From Aggregicoccus sp. 17bor-14 (GTDB lineage Bacteria; Myxococcota; Myxococcia; Myxococcales; Myxococcaceae), in assembly GCF_009659535.1 (NCBI RefSeq), contig NZ_VJZZ01000008.1, positions 250,001 through 314,000 on the forward strand: a DNA stretch of 64,000 bases, written 5' to 3'. Both the position numbers and the translations under genes were made by a program. How positions within the stretch are numbered: the first letter of the stretch is position 1; each line of letters starts with the position of its first letter. This document shows positions 16,247 through 25,265 of this stretch, piece by piece. The notes under the pieces were generated by a model that made no database searches, had not been told where the DNA came from, and saw only the letters and a program-made list of their open reading frames with translations.

Positions 16247-17644
16247 TCAGATGTGGATGGGGTGACCCAGGGTCGCCTCGGCGCCCTCCTTGATGATCTC
16301 GGAGAGCGTGGGGTGCGCGTGCATGGTGTTGGCGAGCTCCTCGGTGGTGATCTCGAGGCGCAGCGCGACGCAGGCCTCGGCGAGCAGCTCCGTGGCGTGC
16401 GGGCCGACCAGGTGCACGCCGAGCACCTCGTCGTACTTCTTGTCGGACACGACCTTGATCATGCCGGCGGCCTCATTGGAGATGGAGGCCTTGGTGATGG
16501 CGCTGAAGGGGAAGATGGCGGCCTTCACGTCGTAGCCGCGCTCCTTCGCCTTCTTCTCGGTGAGGCCCACGGACGCGACCTCGGGGTAGCAGTAGGTCGC
16601 GGACGGGGTGAGATCGTAGTTCACCGGGTGCGGGTTCTTGCCCGCGATGTGCTCCACCGCCACCACGCCCTCGGCGCTGCCCACGTGGGCGAGCATGGGG
16701 CTGGGGACCACGTCGCCGATCGCGTACACGTTCGGCTCGGTGGTGCGCATCATCGCGTCGGTCTTGATGAAGCCCTTCTCGGTCTTGATGTTGGTCTTCT
16801 CGAGGCCGATGTCCTCGGTGACCGGCGCGCGGCCCACGGCGGACAGGAGGATCTCGGCCTCCAGCGTGCGGGTCTCGGAGCCCACGGTCATGGTCACGCG
16901 CACACCCTTGCCGGTGTCCTCGACCTTCTCCACCTTCGCGCCGGTGTGGATGTCGATCTTGCGCTTCTTGAAGGCCTTCTCCAGCTCCTTCGAGGCGTCG
17001 ATGTCCTCGATGGGCAGCAGGTTGGGCATGTACTCCACGATGGCCGTCTTGCTGCCCACGTGGTTGAACACCGAGGCGAACTCGCAGCCCACCGCGCCCG
17101 CGCCGAGCACGATGATGCTCTCGGGGACCTTCTGGATCTCCAGGATGGAGTCGCTGCTGAGCACGCGCTTGTGATCGATCGGCACGTTGGGCAGCGCGCG
17201 CACGACCGAGCCGGTCGCGATGATGATGTTCTTGGTGTCGAGGGTCTGCTTGGCGCCGCCCTCGCCGGTCACCTCGACCTTGCCCTTGCCGGCGATGCGG
17301 CCCTGGCCCTTCACCACCGTGACCTTGTTCTTCTTCATCAGGTAGTCGATGCCGTTGGCACCCTTGGTGACCACCTTGTCCTTGTGCTTGAGCGCGTTGG
17401 TCCAGTTCACCACGGGCTTGGACACGTCGATGCCGAAGTCGGCGGCCTCGAGCACGTGGTGGAACAGCTCCGCCGTCCAGAGCAGCGACTTGGTGGGGAT
17501 GCAGCCGCGGTGGAGGCAGGTGCCGCCGAGGCGCTTGTCGCGCTCGACGATCGCGGTCTTGAGACCCAGCTGACCCGCGCGGATGGCCGCCACGTAGCCG
17601 GCGGGGCCGGAGCCGATGATCACGACGTCGAAAGTCTCAGCCAC
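16247..17644 (-). CDS. lpdA: dihydrolipoamide dehydrogenase (E3)
   Basis: A 465-residue flavoprotein disulfide reductase that reoxidises dihydrolipoamide on E2 and makes NADH. It has the FAD-binding GSGPAGY at 11-17, the redox disulfide GGTCLHRGCIPTK with Cys43 and Cys48, and an NAD-binding GAGAVGCEFA near 180. The C-terminal catalytic His-Glu region is HAHPTLSE near 445. GTG 17644 is preferred because a GGAGG lies eight bases upstream and the protein then begins AETFDVVIIG as in most family members. It completes the lipoate-linked set with the upstream E2, LipA and LipB. It diverges from the membrane-anchored unknown gene with 74 bases between them. Confidence 0.95.
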   Translation of the reverse strand: MAETFDVVIIGSGPAGYVAAIRAGQLGLKTAIVERDKRLGGTCLHRGCIPTKSLLWTAELFHHVLEAADFGIDVSKPVVNWTNALKHKDKVVTKGANGIDYLMKKNKVTVVKGQGRIAGKGKVEVTGEGGAKQTLDTKNIIIATGSVVRALPNVPIDHKRVLSSDSILEIQKVPESIIVLGAGAVGCEFASVFNHVGSKTAIVEYMPNLLPIEDIDASKELEKAFKKRKIDIHTGAKVEKVEDTGKGVRVTMTVGSETRTLEAEILLSAVGRAPVTEDIGLEKTNIKTEKGFIKTDAMMRTTEPNVYAIGDVVPSPMLAHVGSAEGVVAVEHIAGKNPHPVNYDLTPSATYCYPEVASVGLTEKKAKERGYDVKAAIFPFSAITKASISNEAAGMIKVVSDKKYDEVLGVHLVGPHATELLAEACVALRLEITTEELANTMHAHPTLSEIIKEGAEATLGHPIHI

Positions 17645-17718
17645 AAGTGCCTCCAGTGAGGAAAGATTCGCGGCGGGCTGATAACCCTCTGTCCGGATTG
17701 GAATCAAGGAGATTGCAC

Positions 17719-18903
17719 TTGAGGCGTTTCCCGCTCCGAACGTTGCTGCTCATGCTCGCTGCCCTGGTCGTGTTCGGCCGCCTGTGGTGCGTCGCCCATT
17801 CTCCGGACACCTCGCCCGCAGAGACCCGGCGCTCCCCGCCCTCTTCCGGGTCCGCCGCGAGTCCACCCGGTGAGATGCCCCCGCCGCCCGGACGGAGCGC
17901 GGACGCAGGCCCGGCCACCGCAACCGCCTGCCGGACGGCCGACCAGGCGCTGGAGGCCGCGCTGAAGGCCCCGCAGGACGCTGCCGCGCTCGCCCAGGCC
18001 CGCAGCGTGGTGCAGACCTGCCCCACCCTCTCTCCCCGCGCCTGCGAGCTGGGCCCCGCACTCGATGCGCGCGAGCCCCTGCACGCGGGGGCCGAGCCTG
18101 GACCGCTGCGCGACGTGCTGGCCACCCTGTGCGAGCGCTGCCCTGCCGAGGGGCATCCCTGCGCGGGCCTCTTCCTGAAGGGGCTGCAGCAGCTGGAGGA
18201 CTCGGACCCCGCGGCCACGCGGTGGAACCTCGAGCACGCGGGGGCCGCGAGCCGCGTCGCCTGCGAGGCGCTCGCGCGCGACCTCGTGGTCCCCGCGGCG
18301 AGCGCGTCCGAGAAGCCTTCCGACGCGGCGCGGCGCGCCTTCGGGACGCTGGTGCCGGTGTGCCTCCGCCACGACGTCATCCCTCCCGCGCTCCTGCACG
18401 CGGCAGTGCTCAACCGCCGCCTCACGCCGGGCGCGGCACCTCCGAAGGAAGATCTCTTCGAGCGCGCACTCGCCAGCGGCGCGCCCCCCGCGCTGACGAA
18501 GATCGTACCGGACCAGGTGAAGGGCGCCGAGGCGGGGGCGCACGCCTTCGACGGCAAGGAGCGCAGCGGCGTGGACCTGGGCAACGGTCACTTCGGGCGC
18601 TGGGAGGCGGACGGCGCGTTGCGCGCCCAGTTCACGAAGCCGCTGCAGTGGCTCGGCGCCGTGCGCGTGCGGGCGAGCGGACCGGGCACGCTGCGGGCGA
18701 TCGTCCGGCTCTCGGACGTGGGGCTCGAGGACCCGGAGCGCAAGACGCGCTTCGTAAACCCCACGGTGTGCCGCTTCCAGGGCAACGGAAGCTGGGAGGA
18801 GTGCCGGCTGCCCTTGCCCTTGAGCAACGTGGAGGCGGTAAGCGTGTTCCCAGAGCGCGAGCGGATCACGCTGAACGAGGTGGAGATTCTCGGCGTGCGC
18901 TGA
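17719..18903 (+). CDS. membrane-anchored Cys-containing protein of unknown function
   Basis: TTG 17719 is chosen because AAGGAG lies seven bases before it; this gives 394 residues starting MRRFPLRTLLLMLAALVVF. That is one N-terminal transmembrane or uncleaved signal segment. A Pro/Ser-rich spacer follows, and then a mostly helical region with many Cys residues (about 12, several in C-x-x-C or similar spacing such as CERCPAEGHPC). These would suit an oxidising periplasm. The last 120 residues are beta-rich and resemble a carbohydrate-binding-like or discoidin-like jelly roll (VDLGNGHFGRWEADG...LQWLGAVRVRASG...VEILGV), a weak impression only. I do not recognise a family. No operon partner. Confidence 0.65.
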   Translation: MRRFPLRTLLLMLAALVVFGRLWCVAHSPDTSPAETRRSPPSSGSAASPPGEMPPPPGRSADAGPATATACRTADQALEAALKAPQDAAALAQARSVVQTCPTLSPRACELGPALDAREPLHAGAEPGPLRDVLATLCERCPAEGHPCAGLFLKGLQQLEDSDPAATRWNLEHAGAASRVACEALARDLVVPAASASEKPSDAARRAFGTLVPVCLRHDVIPPALLHAAVLNRRLTPGAAPPKEDLFERALASGAPPALTKIVPDQVKGAEAGAHAFDGKERSGVDLGNGHFGRWEADGALRAQFTKPLQWLGAVRVRASGPGTLRAIVRLSDVGLEDPERKTRFVNPTVCRFQGNGSWEECRLPLPLSNVEAVSVFPERERITLNEVEILGVR

Positions 18904-18910
18904 GCGGACA

Positions 18911-18946
18911 TCCCTCACCCCGCCCCTTTCCCAGAGGGAGAGGGAG
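18911..18946. repeat. REP-like palindromic repeat, copy 1
   Basis: CCCTCACCCC followed by an imperfect palindrome (CCCTTTCCCAGAGGGAGAGGG). It closely matches the copy at 63198-63231. It lies between the converging ends of the membrane-anchored gene and hisI, the typical setting for dispersed intergenic repeats, and may act as a terminator. Confidence 0.7.
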
Positions 18947-18957
18947 GACGCGGTGGC

Positions 18958-19563
18958 CTACTTCGCGCTTCTCTTGGCGAGAACGCCACGGATGGCATTC
19001 AAGTCTACGCCCAGCGGGCGCACCGCGACGAGCAGGTGGTAGAGCAGATCCGCCGCCTCCTCCGCCGCGCGCTCGCGGTCCCCGTCCGCGCAGGCCGTGA
19101 CGAGCTCGGCGGCCTCCTCGCCGATCTTCTTCAGGCGCAGGTTCCGGTCGTCGAGCAGCCTGCGCGTGTAGCTCGGCTTCTCTCCGGCCGCGGGCGGCTG
19201 CGCCGCGCGCTGTGCAATCGTGGCGTCGAGCGCAGCGAGGGCCTCGGTGGGGCCTGCATCGAAGCAGGAGACGGCGCCCGTGTGGCACGCAGGCCCGGCC
19301 TTTACTACGCGGGCGAGCACCGCATCGCGGTCGCAGTCCGGGGTGAGCGAGACCACGCGCTGGGTGTTGCCGCTGGTCGCTCCCTTGTGCCACAGCCCGC
19401 GCGTGCGCGAGCGGTAGTGCATCTCGCCCGTCGCGAGCGTGCGCTCCAGGGCCTCGCGGTCCGCGTGCGCGACCATGAGCAGCTCGCCCGACTGCGCGTC
19501 CTGGGTCACCACCGTGACGAGCCCGTTGGCCTTCTCGAAGTTCAGCGAGGCGACATCCAGCAT
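18958..19563 (-). CDS. hisI: HisIE: phosphoribosyl-AMP cyclohydrolase / phosphoribosyl-ATP pyrophosphatase
   Basis: A 201-residue fusion. Residues 1-110 are HisI with its zinc/metal motif ([10 protein letters not shown] and a downstream [11 protein letters not shown]). Residues 125-201 are HisE with the [11 protein letters not shown] and [13 protein letters not shown] helices. It performs histidine synthesis steps 2 and 3. It is the last gene of the operon; its ATG overlaps the hisN stop by one base (TGATG). Confidence 0.95.
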   Translation of the reverse strand: MLDVASLNFEKANGLVTVVTQDAQSGELLMVAHADREALERTLATGEMHYRSRTRGLWHKGATSGNTQRVVSLTPDCDRDAVLARVVKAGPACHTGAVSCFDAGPTEALAALDATIAQRAAQPPAAGEKPSYTRRLLDDRNLRLKKIGEEAAELVTACADGDRERAAEEAADLLYHLLVAVRPLGVDLNAIRGVLAKRSAK

Positions 19564-20342
19564 CACGTGTCCCTCACCGCGCCGAGCAGCGTGCGCACCG
19601 GCACGTCCAGCGCCCCGTTGGTGGCGATGGCATTGCCGCCGAAGGAGGTGCGCGTGCCGGTCCAGTCGGTGAAGACGCCGCCCGCCTCCTCGACGATGGG
19701 CTGCAGCGCGGCCGCGTCCCAGGGGGAGAGGATCTCGTCCACCATCACCTCAGCGCGCCCCGTGGCGAGCAGCAGGTAGCCGTAGCAGTCGCCCCACGTG
19801 CGGGTCATCCCCACCTTCGCGCTGAGCGCGCGCCAGGCGCGGCCGCGGTCGGGGTACGCGAGGAAGCGCTCGTCCGTGGCGAGGATGACGGCGCGCGAGA
19901 GGTCCGCCTCCGACGATACGCGCGTGGGCCGGTCGTTCCAGAAGCAGCCCTGCCCGGGCGCCGCCACCAGCAGCTCGCCCACCGCGGGGAAGTAGGCGCA
20001 GCCGGCGAGGATGCGCTCGCCCTCGGCCACGGCCACCAGCGTGCCCCACAGCGGCACGCCGCGCACGAAGGTGCGGGTGCCGTCGATGGGGTCGAGGATC
20101 CACCGGCGGCGCGCCGTCTTGCGCACCTCGCCGAACTCCTCGCCGAGGATGCCGTCGTCGGGGAAGCGCGCCTCGATCCAGTCGCGCGCCGTCTGCTCCG
20201 CGGTGCGGTCCGCCACCGTCACCGGCGAGCCGTCACCCTTGGACTCCACCTCGATGCGCTCGCGGAAGAAGCCGAGCGCCACGTCACCGGCCTTGCGCGC
20301 CACCTCGGCCGCGGCCTCCATCAGTCCCTGTGCCGACGTCAT
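19563..20342 (-). CDS. hisN: histidinol-phosphate phosphatase, inositol-monophosphatase type
   Basis: A 259-residue member of the inositol monophosphatase superfamily. The Mg ligands are visible: GEEFG at 67-71 (Glu68/69), DPIDGTRTF at 84-92 (Asp84, Asp87) and the downstream [17 protein letters not shown]. Its place within the his operon supports the histidinol-phosphatase role (HisN type) rather than a general inositol phosphatase; there is no PHP-type HisK or HisB phosphatase domain nearby. It overlaps hisF by four bases (ATGA) and hisI by one. Confidence 0.9.
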   Translation of the reverse strand: MTSAQGLMEAAAEVARKAGDVALGFFRERIEVESKGDGSPVTVADRTAEQTARDWIEARFPDDGILGEEFGEVRKTARRRWILDPIDGTRTFVRGVPLWGTLVAVAEGERILAGCAYFPAVGELLVAAPGQGCFWNDRPTRVSSEADLSRAVILATDERFLAYPDRGRAWRALSAKVGMTRTWGDCYGYLLLATGRAEVMVDEILSPWDAAALQPIVEEAGGVFTDWTGTRTSFGGNAIATNGALDVPVRTLLGAVRDT

Positions 20343-21100
20343 GTCCCGCTCCTCACCGCGAGGCCGCTCTTCACGAGCAGGCCCTTGATGTCATCCACCG
20401 TGGTCACGGCGTCGTGGAGGATGCCCGCCACCAGCGCCGCGTCCGCCCTGCCCTCCTGCAGCGCCGCCCGCACGTGCTCGGCGCTGCCCGCTCCCCCCGA
20501 GGCGATGACCGGCACGCTCACCGCGTCCGCCACCGCCTGGGTCAGGGCGAGGTCATACCCCGAGCGCGCCCCGTCGCGGTCGATGCTGGTGAGCAGCACC
20601 TCCCCCGCCCCGCGCCGCACGCACTCGCGCGCCCACGCCACCGCGTCCAGGTCCGTGGGCGTCTTGCCACCGCGGGTGTAGACGCGCCAGCGGTCTCCCT
20701 CGCGGCGCGCGTCGATGCTCGCCACCACGCACTGGCTTCCGAAGCGCTCGGCGCAGGCCGTGAGCAGCGCGGGGTTGGTCACCGCGGCCGAGTTGATGCT
20801 CACCTTGTCCGCCCCTGCCCGCAGCGCGCGCCCCACGTCGTCCACGGTGCGCACGCCGCCGCCCACGGTGAGCGGGATGAAGAGGCGCTCGGCCGTCTGG
20901 CGCACCAGGTCCAGCAGCGTGCTGCGCTCCTCCTCGCTCGCGGAGATGTCCAGGAAGGTGATCTCGTCCGCCCCTTCCTTCTCGTAGCGCGCGGCGAGGG
21001 CGACGGGGTCACCCACGTCTCGCAGGCCCTCGAACTTCACGCCCTTCACCACGCGTCCGCCCTTCACGTCGAGGCAGACGATGAGCCGCCGCGTCAGCAT
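20339..21100 (-). CDS. hisF: imidazole glycerol phosphate synthase, cyclase subunit HisF
   Basis: A 253-residue (beta/alpha)8 barrel. The catalytic Asp residues are in [14 protein letters not shown] (near residue 11) and in [13 protein letters not shown] (near 175). The phosphate-binding turns [11 protein letters not shown] and [10 protein letters not shown] are also present. It works with HisH to make IGP and AICAR. ATG 21100 overlaps the hisB stop (TGATG); a GTG three bases upstream is also possible. Confidence 0.96.
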   Translation of the reverse strand: MLTRRLIVCLDVKGGRVVKGVKFEGLRDVGDPVALAARYEKEGADEITFLDISASEEERSTLLDLVRQTAERLFIPLTVGGGVRTVDDVGRALRAGADKVSINSAAVTNPALLTACAERFGSQCVVASIDARREGDRWRVYTRGGKTPTDLDAVAWARECVRRGAGEVLLTSIDRDGARSGYDLALTQAVADAVSVPVIASGGAGSAEHVRAALQEGRADAALVAGILHDAVTTVDDIKGLLVKSGLAVRSGT

Positions 21101-21636
21101 CACTTCACCTCCAGGGCGACCGCACCCTTGGTGCTGAACACCGTGCCCGAGTCCACCATCGCGTCGCGCAGCGCGAGCGCGAGCGCCTTGAAGGCGGCCT
21201 CGGTGAGGTGGTGGCTGTCCTTGCCGCGCAGCACGCGCAGGTGGCAGGTGAGCTTCGCGTGCTCGCAGAAGCTGCGCATCCAGTGCTCGTAGAGCCGGTT
21301 CTTCAGGGGCCCGCGGTAGTAGAAGCGGCCGCAGGTATCCACCACCGCCTGCACCAGCGCGTCGTCCATGGGCAGGGTGCGCTCGCCGAAGCGCGCGGCC
21401 GTGGGCGGGATGACCGCGTACACGGCCGTGCCCAGGGTGATGGCCACGTCCTCCATGATGTGGTGGGTGAGGTCTCCACGCGCGTGCAGCGTGAGATCCA
21501 ACCCCGCGTAGCGCGCGAAGGTCGCGAGCATGTGATCGAAGAACTTGAGCCCGGTGTCCACCTTCGCCCGGCCCTCCCCGCGCGCGAGCTCCACGCGAAC
21601 CTGGGTCTCCTTCGTCTCCCGCACCACCGTCTTCAT
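21100..21636 (-). CDS. hisB: imidazoleglycerol-phosphate dehydratase, short variant
   Basis: A 178-residue monofunctional IGPD. The two metal-binding His repeats are recognisable as LTHHIMEDVAITLG (about 58-71) and DSHHLTEAAFKAL (about 148). The N-terminal FFDHMLATFARYAGLDL is standard. The first metal motif is shorter than the common GD-x-HIDDHH-x-x-ED form: three residues appear missing, leaving HH-x-x-ED. The protein is also shorter than the usual 190-200 residues. A related short form is likely in this bacterial group, but I cannot check. It overlaps hisA by four bases. Confidence 0.93.
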   Translation of the reverse strand: MKTVVRETKETQVRVELARGEGRAKVDTGLKFFDHMLATFARYAGLDLTLHARGDLTHHIMEDVAITLGTAVYAVIPPTAARFGERTLPMDDALVQAVVDTCGRFYYRGPLKNRLYEHWMRSFCEHAKLTCHLRVLRGKDSHHLTEAAFKALALALRDAMVDSGTVFSTKGAVALEVK

Positions 21637-22343
21637 GCGAACTCCTGCGCGACCGCGCGCGCGTCCAGCGTTCCCGTGTACAGCGCCATGCCCACCACCG
21701 CGCCGTAGGCGCCGACGCGCGCGAGCGCCCGCAGGTCCTCCAGCGTGGTCACCCCGCCGGAGGCGTAGAGCCGGTGCTGGCTGCGGCGCACCACCTCCTC
21801 CATCAGCGCGAGGTCCACCCCACCGAGCTGCCCCTCCTTGTGCACCGCCGTGACCAGCAGCCCCGCGATGGGCAGGGGCGCCAGGGCCGCGAGCACGTCC
21901 GCGATGTCGCGCGCGCTGCCGCTGGCCCAGCCGCGCGTCACCACCTCGCGCCCCTTCACGTCCGCCGCGACCACCAGCTTGTTGGGGAAGCGGTCCGCCA
22001 CGTCCGCGAGCCACGCCGCATCCTCGATGGCGCGCGTCCCCACGACGACGCGCCCGGCGCCCTGCGCGAGCAGCGCCTCGATGCGCTCCTCCTCGCGCAC
22101 GCCGCCGCCCACGGTGAAGGTGAGGCCGGGCTGGGAGAGGAGCTGCGCGACGACGCCCGCGTTCGTGCCGCGGCCGGTCGCCGCATCCAGGTCCACGACG
22201 TGGAAGGTGGTGAAGCCCAGGTCGCGCCACTGCTGCAGCGCTGCGAGCGGGTCGGGTAGGCGCACGCGCTCGGCGTCGTAGGCGCCGCCCACGAGCTGCA
22301 CGCAGGCGCCGTCGCGCAGGTCGATGGCAGGGATGGCGATCAT
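21633..22343 (-). CDS. hisA: ProFAR isomerase HisA
   Basis: A 236-residue barrel starting MIAIPAIDLRDGACVQL, with catalytic Asp8. It also has TVGGGVREEERI, VVVGTRAIED and the C-terminal ASGGVTTLEDLRAL phosphate-binding turn. It converts ProFAR to PRFAR. The ATG overlaps hisH by four bases (ATGA), as does its stop with hisB. Confidence 0.96.
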   Translation of the reverse strand: MIAIPAIDLRDGACVQLVGGAYDAERVRLPDPLAALQQWRDLGFTTFHVVDLDAATGRGTNAGVVAQLLSQPGLTFTVGGGVREEERIEALLAQGAGRVVVGTRAIEDAAWLADVADRFPNKLVVAADVKGREVVTRGWASGSARDIADVLAALAPLPIAGLLVTAVHKEGQLGGVDLALMEEVVRRSQHRLYASGGVTTLEDLRALARVGAYGAVVGMALYTGTLDARAVAQEFA

Positions 22344-22930
22344 GAGCGCACCTCGCGCAGGAAGGACTGCAGGAAGCGCACGCCCGCGGACGAGCTCTTC
22401 TCCGGGTGGAACTGCACGCCGAGCAGCTTCCCGCGCCGCACCACTGCCGGGAAGCGGTCTCCCTCGTACTCGGTCCACGCCCTCACCTCACCCTCGTCGT
22501 CGGGCCGGCAGGCGTAGCTGTTCGCGTAGTAGACGCTCTCGAGCCCGGTGGTCGCTGCGCCCTGCGCCGCCTCCACCGAGTTCCACCCGATGTGCGGCAC
22601 CCGCCGCGAGGTGAGGCGGGTCACGGGCCCGCGAAACAGGCCCAGGCCTGCTCCCTCTCCCTCGTCGCTGCGCTCGAACATCAGCTGCATGCCGAGGCAG
22701 ATGCCGAGGCAGGGCAGCCCCTGCGCCACGGCCTCGCGCATTGCCTCGCGCCCGGGCGCGAGTCGCGCCGCCGCCGCGCCGAAGGCGCCCACGCCGGGCA
22801 GCACGAGCAAGTCCGTGTCCAGCGCGCGCAGCGGATCCTCCTGCACCCGCAGCTCCACGCCGTCCGCCGAGAGCGCCTTGGCGAGTGAGTGCAGGTTGCC
22901 TGCGCCGTAGTCGAAGAGCGTGACCCTCAT
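22340..22930 (-). CDS. hisH: imidazole glycerol phosphate synthase, glutaminase subunit HisH
   Basis: A 196-residue class I glutamine amidotransferase. The nucleophile is Cys78 (GICLGMQLMFE). The catalytic His-Glu pair lies in LLGVQFHPEKSS near 177-185, with the oxyanion strand VLPGVGAFG near 43-51. It supplies ammonia to HisF. Start and stop both overlap neighbours by four bases. Confidence 0.96.
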   Translation of the reverse strand: MRVTLFDYGAGNLHSLAKALSADGVELRVQEDPLRALDTDLLVLPGVGAFGAAAARLAPGREAMREAVAQGLPCLGICLGMQLMFERSDEGEGAGLGLFRGPVTRLTSRRVPHIGWNSVEAAQGAATTGLESVYYANSYACRPDDEGEVRAWTEYEGDRFPAVVRRGKLLGVQFHPEKSSSAGVRFLQSFLREVRS

Positions 22931-23967
22931 CCCCGTGCCTCCTGCAGCGCCTTCAGCGCCGCCTCCATCAGTGGCCAGGGCCCGCACCCGATGCGCAGCG
23001 CATCGCCGATGCCGGTCAGTCCCTGGAAAGCCCTCACGTTCACGCCCCGCTCACGCATGCGCCGCGCGACCTCCGGCGCACCCGGCAGCGGGACGAAGGC
23101 GAAGTTCGCCTCGGAGCGCAGCGGCCGCAGCCCCTGGCGCACGAGCTCTGCCGCGAGCCGCTCGCGCACCTCCACGGCCTCGGCCGCCCGCGCGCGCACC
23201 CACTCGAGGTCCTCGGTGAGCGCGGCCTCGGCCATGCGCTCGGCGACGCTGGAGATCTTGTAGGGCCCGCGCGCCTTCTCCACTTCGCTCACGAGCTCGG
23301 GCGCACCCACCGCGTAGCCCACCCGCATCCCCGCGAGCCCGAAGGCCTTGGAGAGCGTGCGGGTGACGAGCACGTTGCGCCGCGTGCGGGCCGCCTCGAG
23401 GTAGCTCTCGCGCGCGAACTCCGCGTAGGCCTCGTCGAGCAGCACGATCCCGGGCGCCTCGTTCAGCACGCGCTCCACGGCCGCGCGCGAGGCGACGGTG
23501 CCGGTGGGGTTGTTCGGCGTGCACAGGTAGAGGACCTTCGCGCGCGTCGCGAGCAGCCCCTCCGCGTCGATGTCTCCCTCGCGCGTGAGCGGCACCGGGA
23601 CCGCCTGGATGCCGTTCACCTTCGCGAAGATGGGCATCATCACGAAGGTGGGGTCCGGGAAGGCGAGCCGCTCGCCCTCCCCCACGAAGGCGCGCAGGGT
23701 GCAGTCGATGACGTCGTCCGAGCCGCAGCCGGTCACCACCTGCTCCGGTGCGCAGCCCGCGTACGCAGCGATGGCCGCCTTGAGCGCGCCGCCGTAGAGC
23801 GAGGGGTAGCGGGTGACGCGGCCCGCGACCGCCTCGCGCAGCGCGCGCTCCGCGGCCGGGGGCACCCCGAACAGGTTGGTGTTGTCGCTCAGGTCGATGG
23901 GACACTCGGGGCCCTTGGAGGGGGCGTAGAGCGGGATGTCCCGGTACGAGGGGCGGGCGAGCGTCAT
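22927..23967 (-). CDS. hisC: histidinol-phosphate aminotransferase
   Basis: A 346-residue PLP-dependent class I/II aminotransferase. It has the DNTNLFG N-terminus, the NNPTGT motif (about 156), the LLDEAYAEFA segment (about 180) and the PLP lysine in TRTLSKAFGLAGMRVGY (about 208). It transfers an amino group from Glu to imidazole acetol phosphate. It overlaps hisD and hisH by four bases each. Confidence 0.95.
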   Translation of the reverse strand: MTLARPSYRDIPLYAPSKGPECPIDLSDNTNLFGVPPAAERALREAVAGRVTRYPSLYGGALKAAIAAYAGCAPEQVVTGCGSDDVIDCTLRAFVGEGERLAFPDPTFVMMPIFAKVNGIQAVPVPLTREGDIDAEGLLATRAKVLYLCTPNNPTGTVASRAAVERVLNEAPGIVLLDEAYAEFARESYLEAARTRRNVLVTRTLSKAFGLAGMRVGYAVGAPELVSEVEKARGPYKISSVAERMAEAALTEDLEWVRARAAEAVEVRERLAAELVRQGLRPLRSEANFAFVPLPGAPEVARRMRERGVNVRAFQGLTGIGDALRIGCGPWPLMEAALKALQEARG

Positions 23968-25265
23968 GACATCCTCCAGGCGCGGGCGGCCGCGGCGTGC
24001 GCGGGCAGGCCCTCGCTGTCCGCGAGCCGGCCCACGTCCTCCGAGAGCCGCGCCGCCGCAGAGCGCTCCACCTGCTGCCAGGTGGTCCAGCGGTAGAAGT
24101 CGAGCACCGAGAGCCCGGAGTAGCTGCGCGCGAGGCCCGCCGTGGGCAGGGTGTGGTTCGCCCCGGTCATGTAGTCGCCGAAGGCCACCGAGGCGCTCTC
24201 GCCGAGGAACACGGTGCCGGCGTTGCGCACCTGCGCGAGCTGCGCGCGAGGGTCGGCCGTGGCGATGAGCAGGTGCTCGGGCGCGAAGTCCGCGACGAAG
24301 GGCCAGGCCTCCTCGAGCGAGGCGACGCTGAGCACCGCGCCGCGCTCGGAGAGACTGCTCGCCACGATCTCCCGGCGCTGCGCACGGGGCGCCTCGCGCT
24401 CGAGCGCCTGAGCGATGCGCGCGGCCGCATCCGCCCCCACCGCGAGCGTCACGCAGCACGCGTCTGGATCGTGCTCCGCCTGGGCGAGCATCTCGCGCGC
24501 CACGGCCTCAGGGTCCGCGCTCCCGTCCGCCACGACGAGGATCTCGCTGGGGCCGGCCGGAGCATCGATCCCCACCGCCCCCACCACGAGCAGCTTCGCG
24601 GCGGCCACGTAGGCGTTGCCCGGCCCCACGATGCGGTCCACCCGCGGCACGCTCTGGGTCCCGTACGCGAGCGCGGCCACCGCCCCCGCGCCGCCGAGCG
24701 CGAACACGCGGTCCGCGCCTGCGAGCGCCGCGGCCGCGAGCACGCCCTGCGCCGGGAGCCCGTCCGGACCAGGAGGCGAGCACACCACCACCTCCCCCAC
24801 CCCGGCGACCTTCGCGGGCACCACGCCCATGAGCACGCTGCTCGGGTACACGGCGCGGCCGCCGGGCGCATACACGCCCACGCGCCCGAGGGGATCCGGG
24901 CGGCGGCCCACACGCACGCCGTCCTCGGTCTCCACCTCCACCGGCTGCGGGCGCTGCGCCGCGTGGGCGCGGGCGATGTTGCGCGCCGCGCGCTCCAGGG
25001 CGCTGCGCACGCCGGGGTCGAGCGACTCGAGCGCGCGGCGGCACGCCTCGCGCGGGACCTCGAGCGCCTTCAGCTGCACGCGGTCCAGCTCGAGCGCGAG
25101 CGCGAAGAGGCCCGCATCTCCCTCCGCGCGCACGCGGGCGATGATGGCGGCGGCGCGGGCGCTCACCCCGGTATCCAGGGCGCCCGTGCGCTCGAGCAGG
25201 CGCGCGCGTTCGTCCTTTCCGAGGGCCGAGAGCGGCCCGGTGTAGCGAAGGACGGGCGCGCTCAC
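23964..25265 (-). CDS. hisD: histidinol dehydrogenase
   Basis: A 433-residue zinc enzyme for the last two oxidations of histidine synthesis. Visible family markers are RVGVYAPGG (about 122), GPGNAYVAAAKLLV, DAPAGPSEILVVAD and QAEHDPDA (about 255). The C-terminal zinc-ligand region includes GANHTLPTAGLARSYSGLS. GTG 25265 overlaps the hisG stop by four bases (GTGA). The frame happens to stay open far upstream through hisG in this GC-rich DNA, but the product clearly begins here. Confidence 0.95.
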   Translation of the reverse strand: MSAPVLRYTGPLSALGKDERARLLERTGALDTGVSARAAAIIARVRAEGDAGLFALALELDRVQLKALEVPREACRRALESLDPGVRSALERAARNIARAHAAQRPQPVEVETEDGVRVGRRPDPLGRVGVYAPGGRAVYPSSVLMGVVPAKVAGVGEVVVCSPPGPDGLPAQGVLAAAALAGADRVFALGGAGAVAALAYGTQSVPRVDRIVGPGNAYVAAAKLLVVGAVGIDAPAGPSEILVVADGSADPEAVAREMLAQAEHDPDACCVTLAVGADAAARIAQALEREAPRAQRREIVASSLSERGAVLSVASLEEAWPFVADFAPEHLLIATADPRAQLAQVRNAGTVFLGESASVAFGDYMTGANHTLPTAGLARSYSGLSVLDFYRWTTWQQVERSAAARLSEDVGRLADSEGLPAHAAAARAWRMS

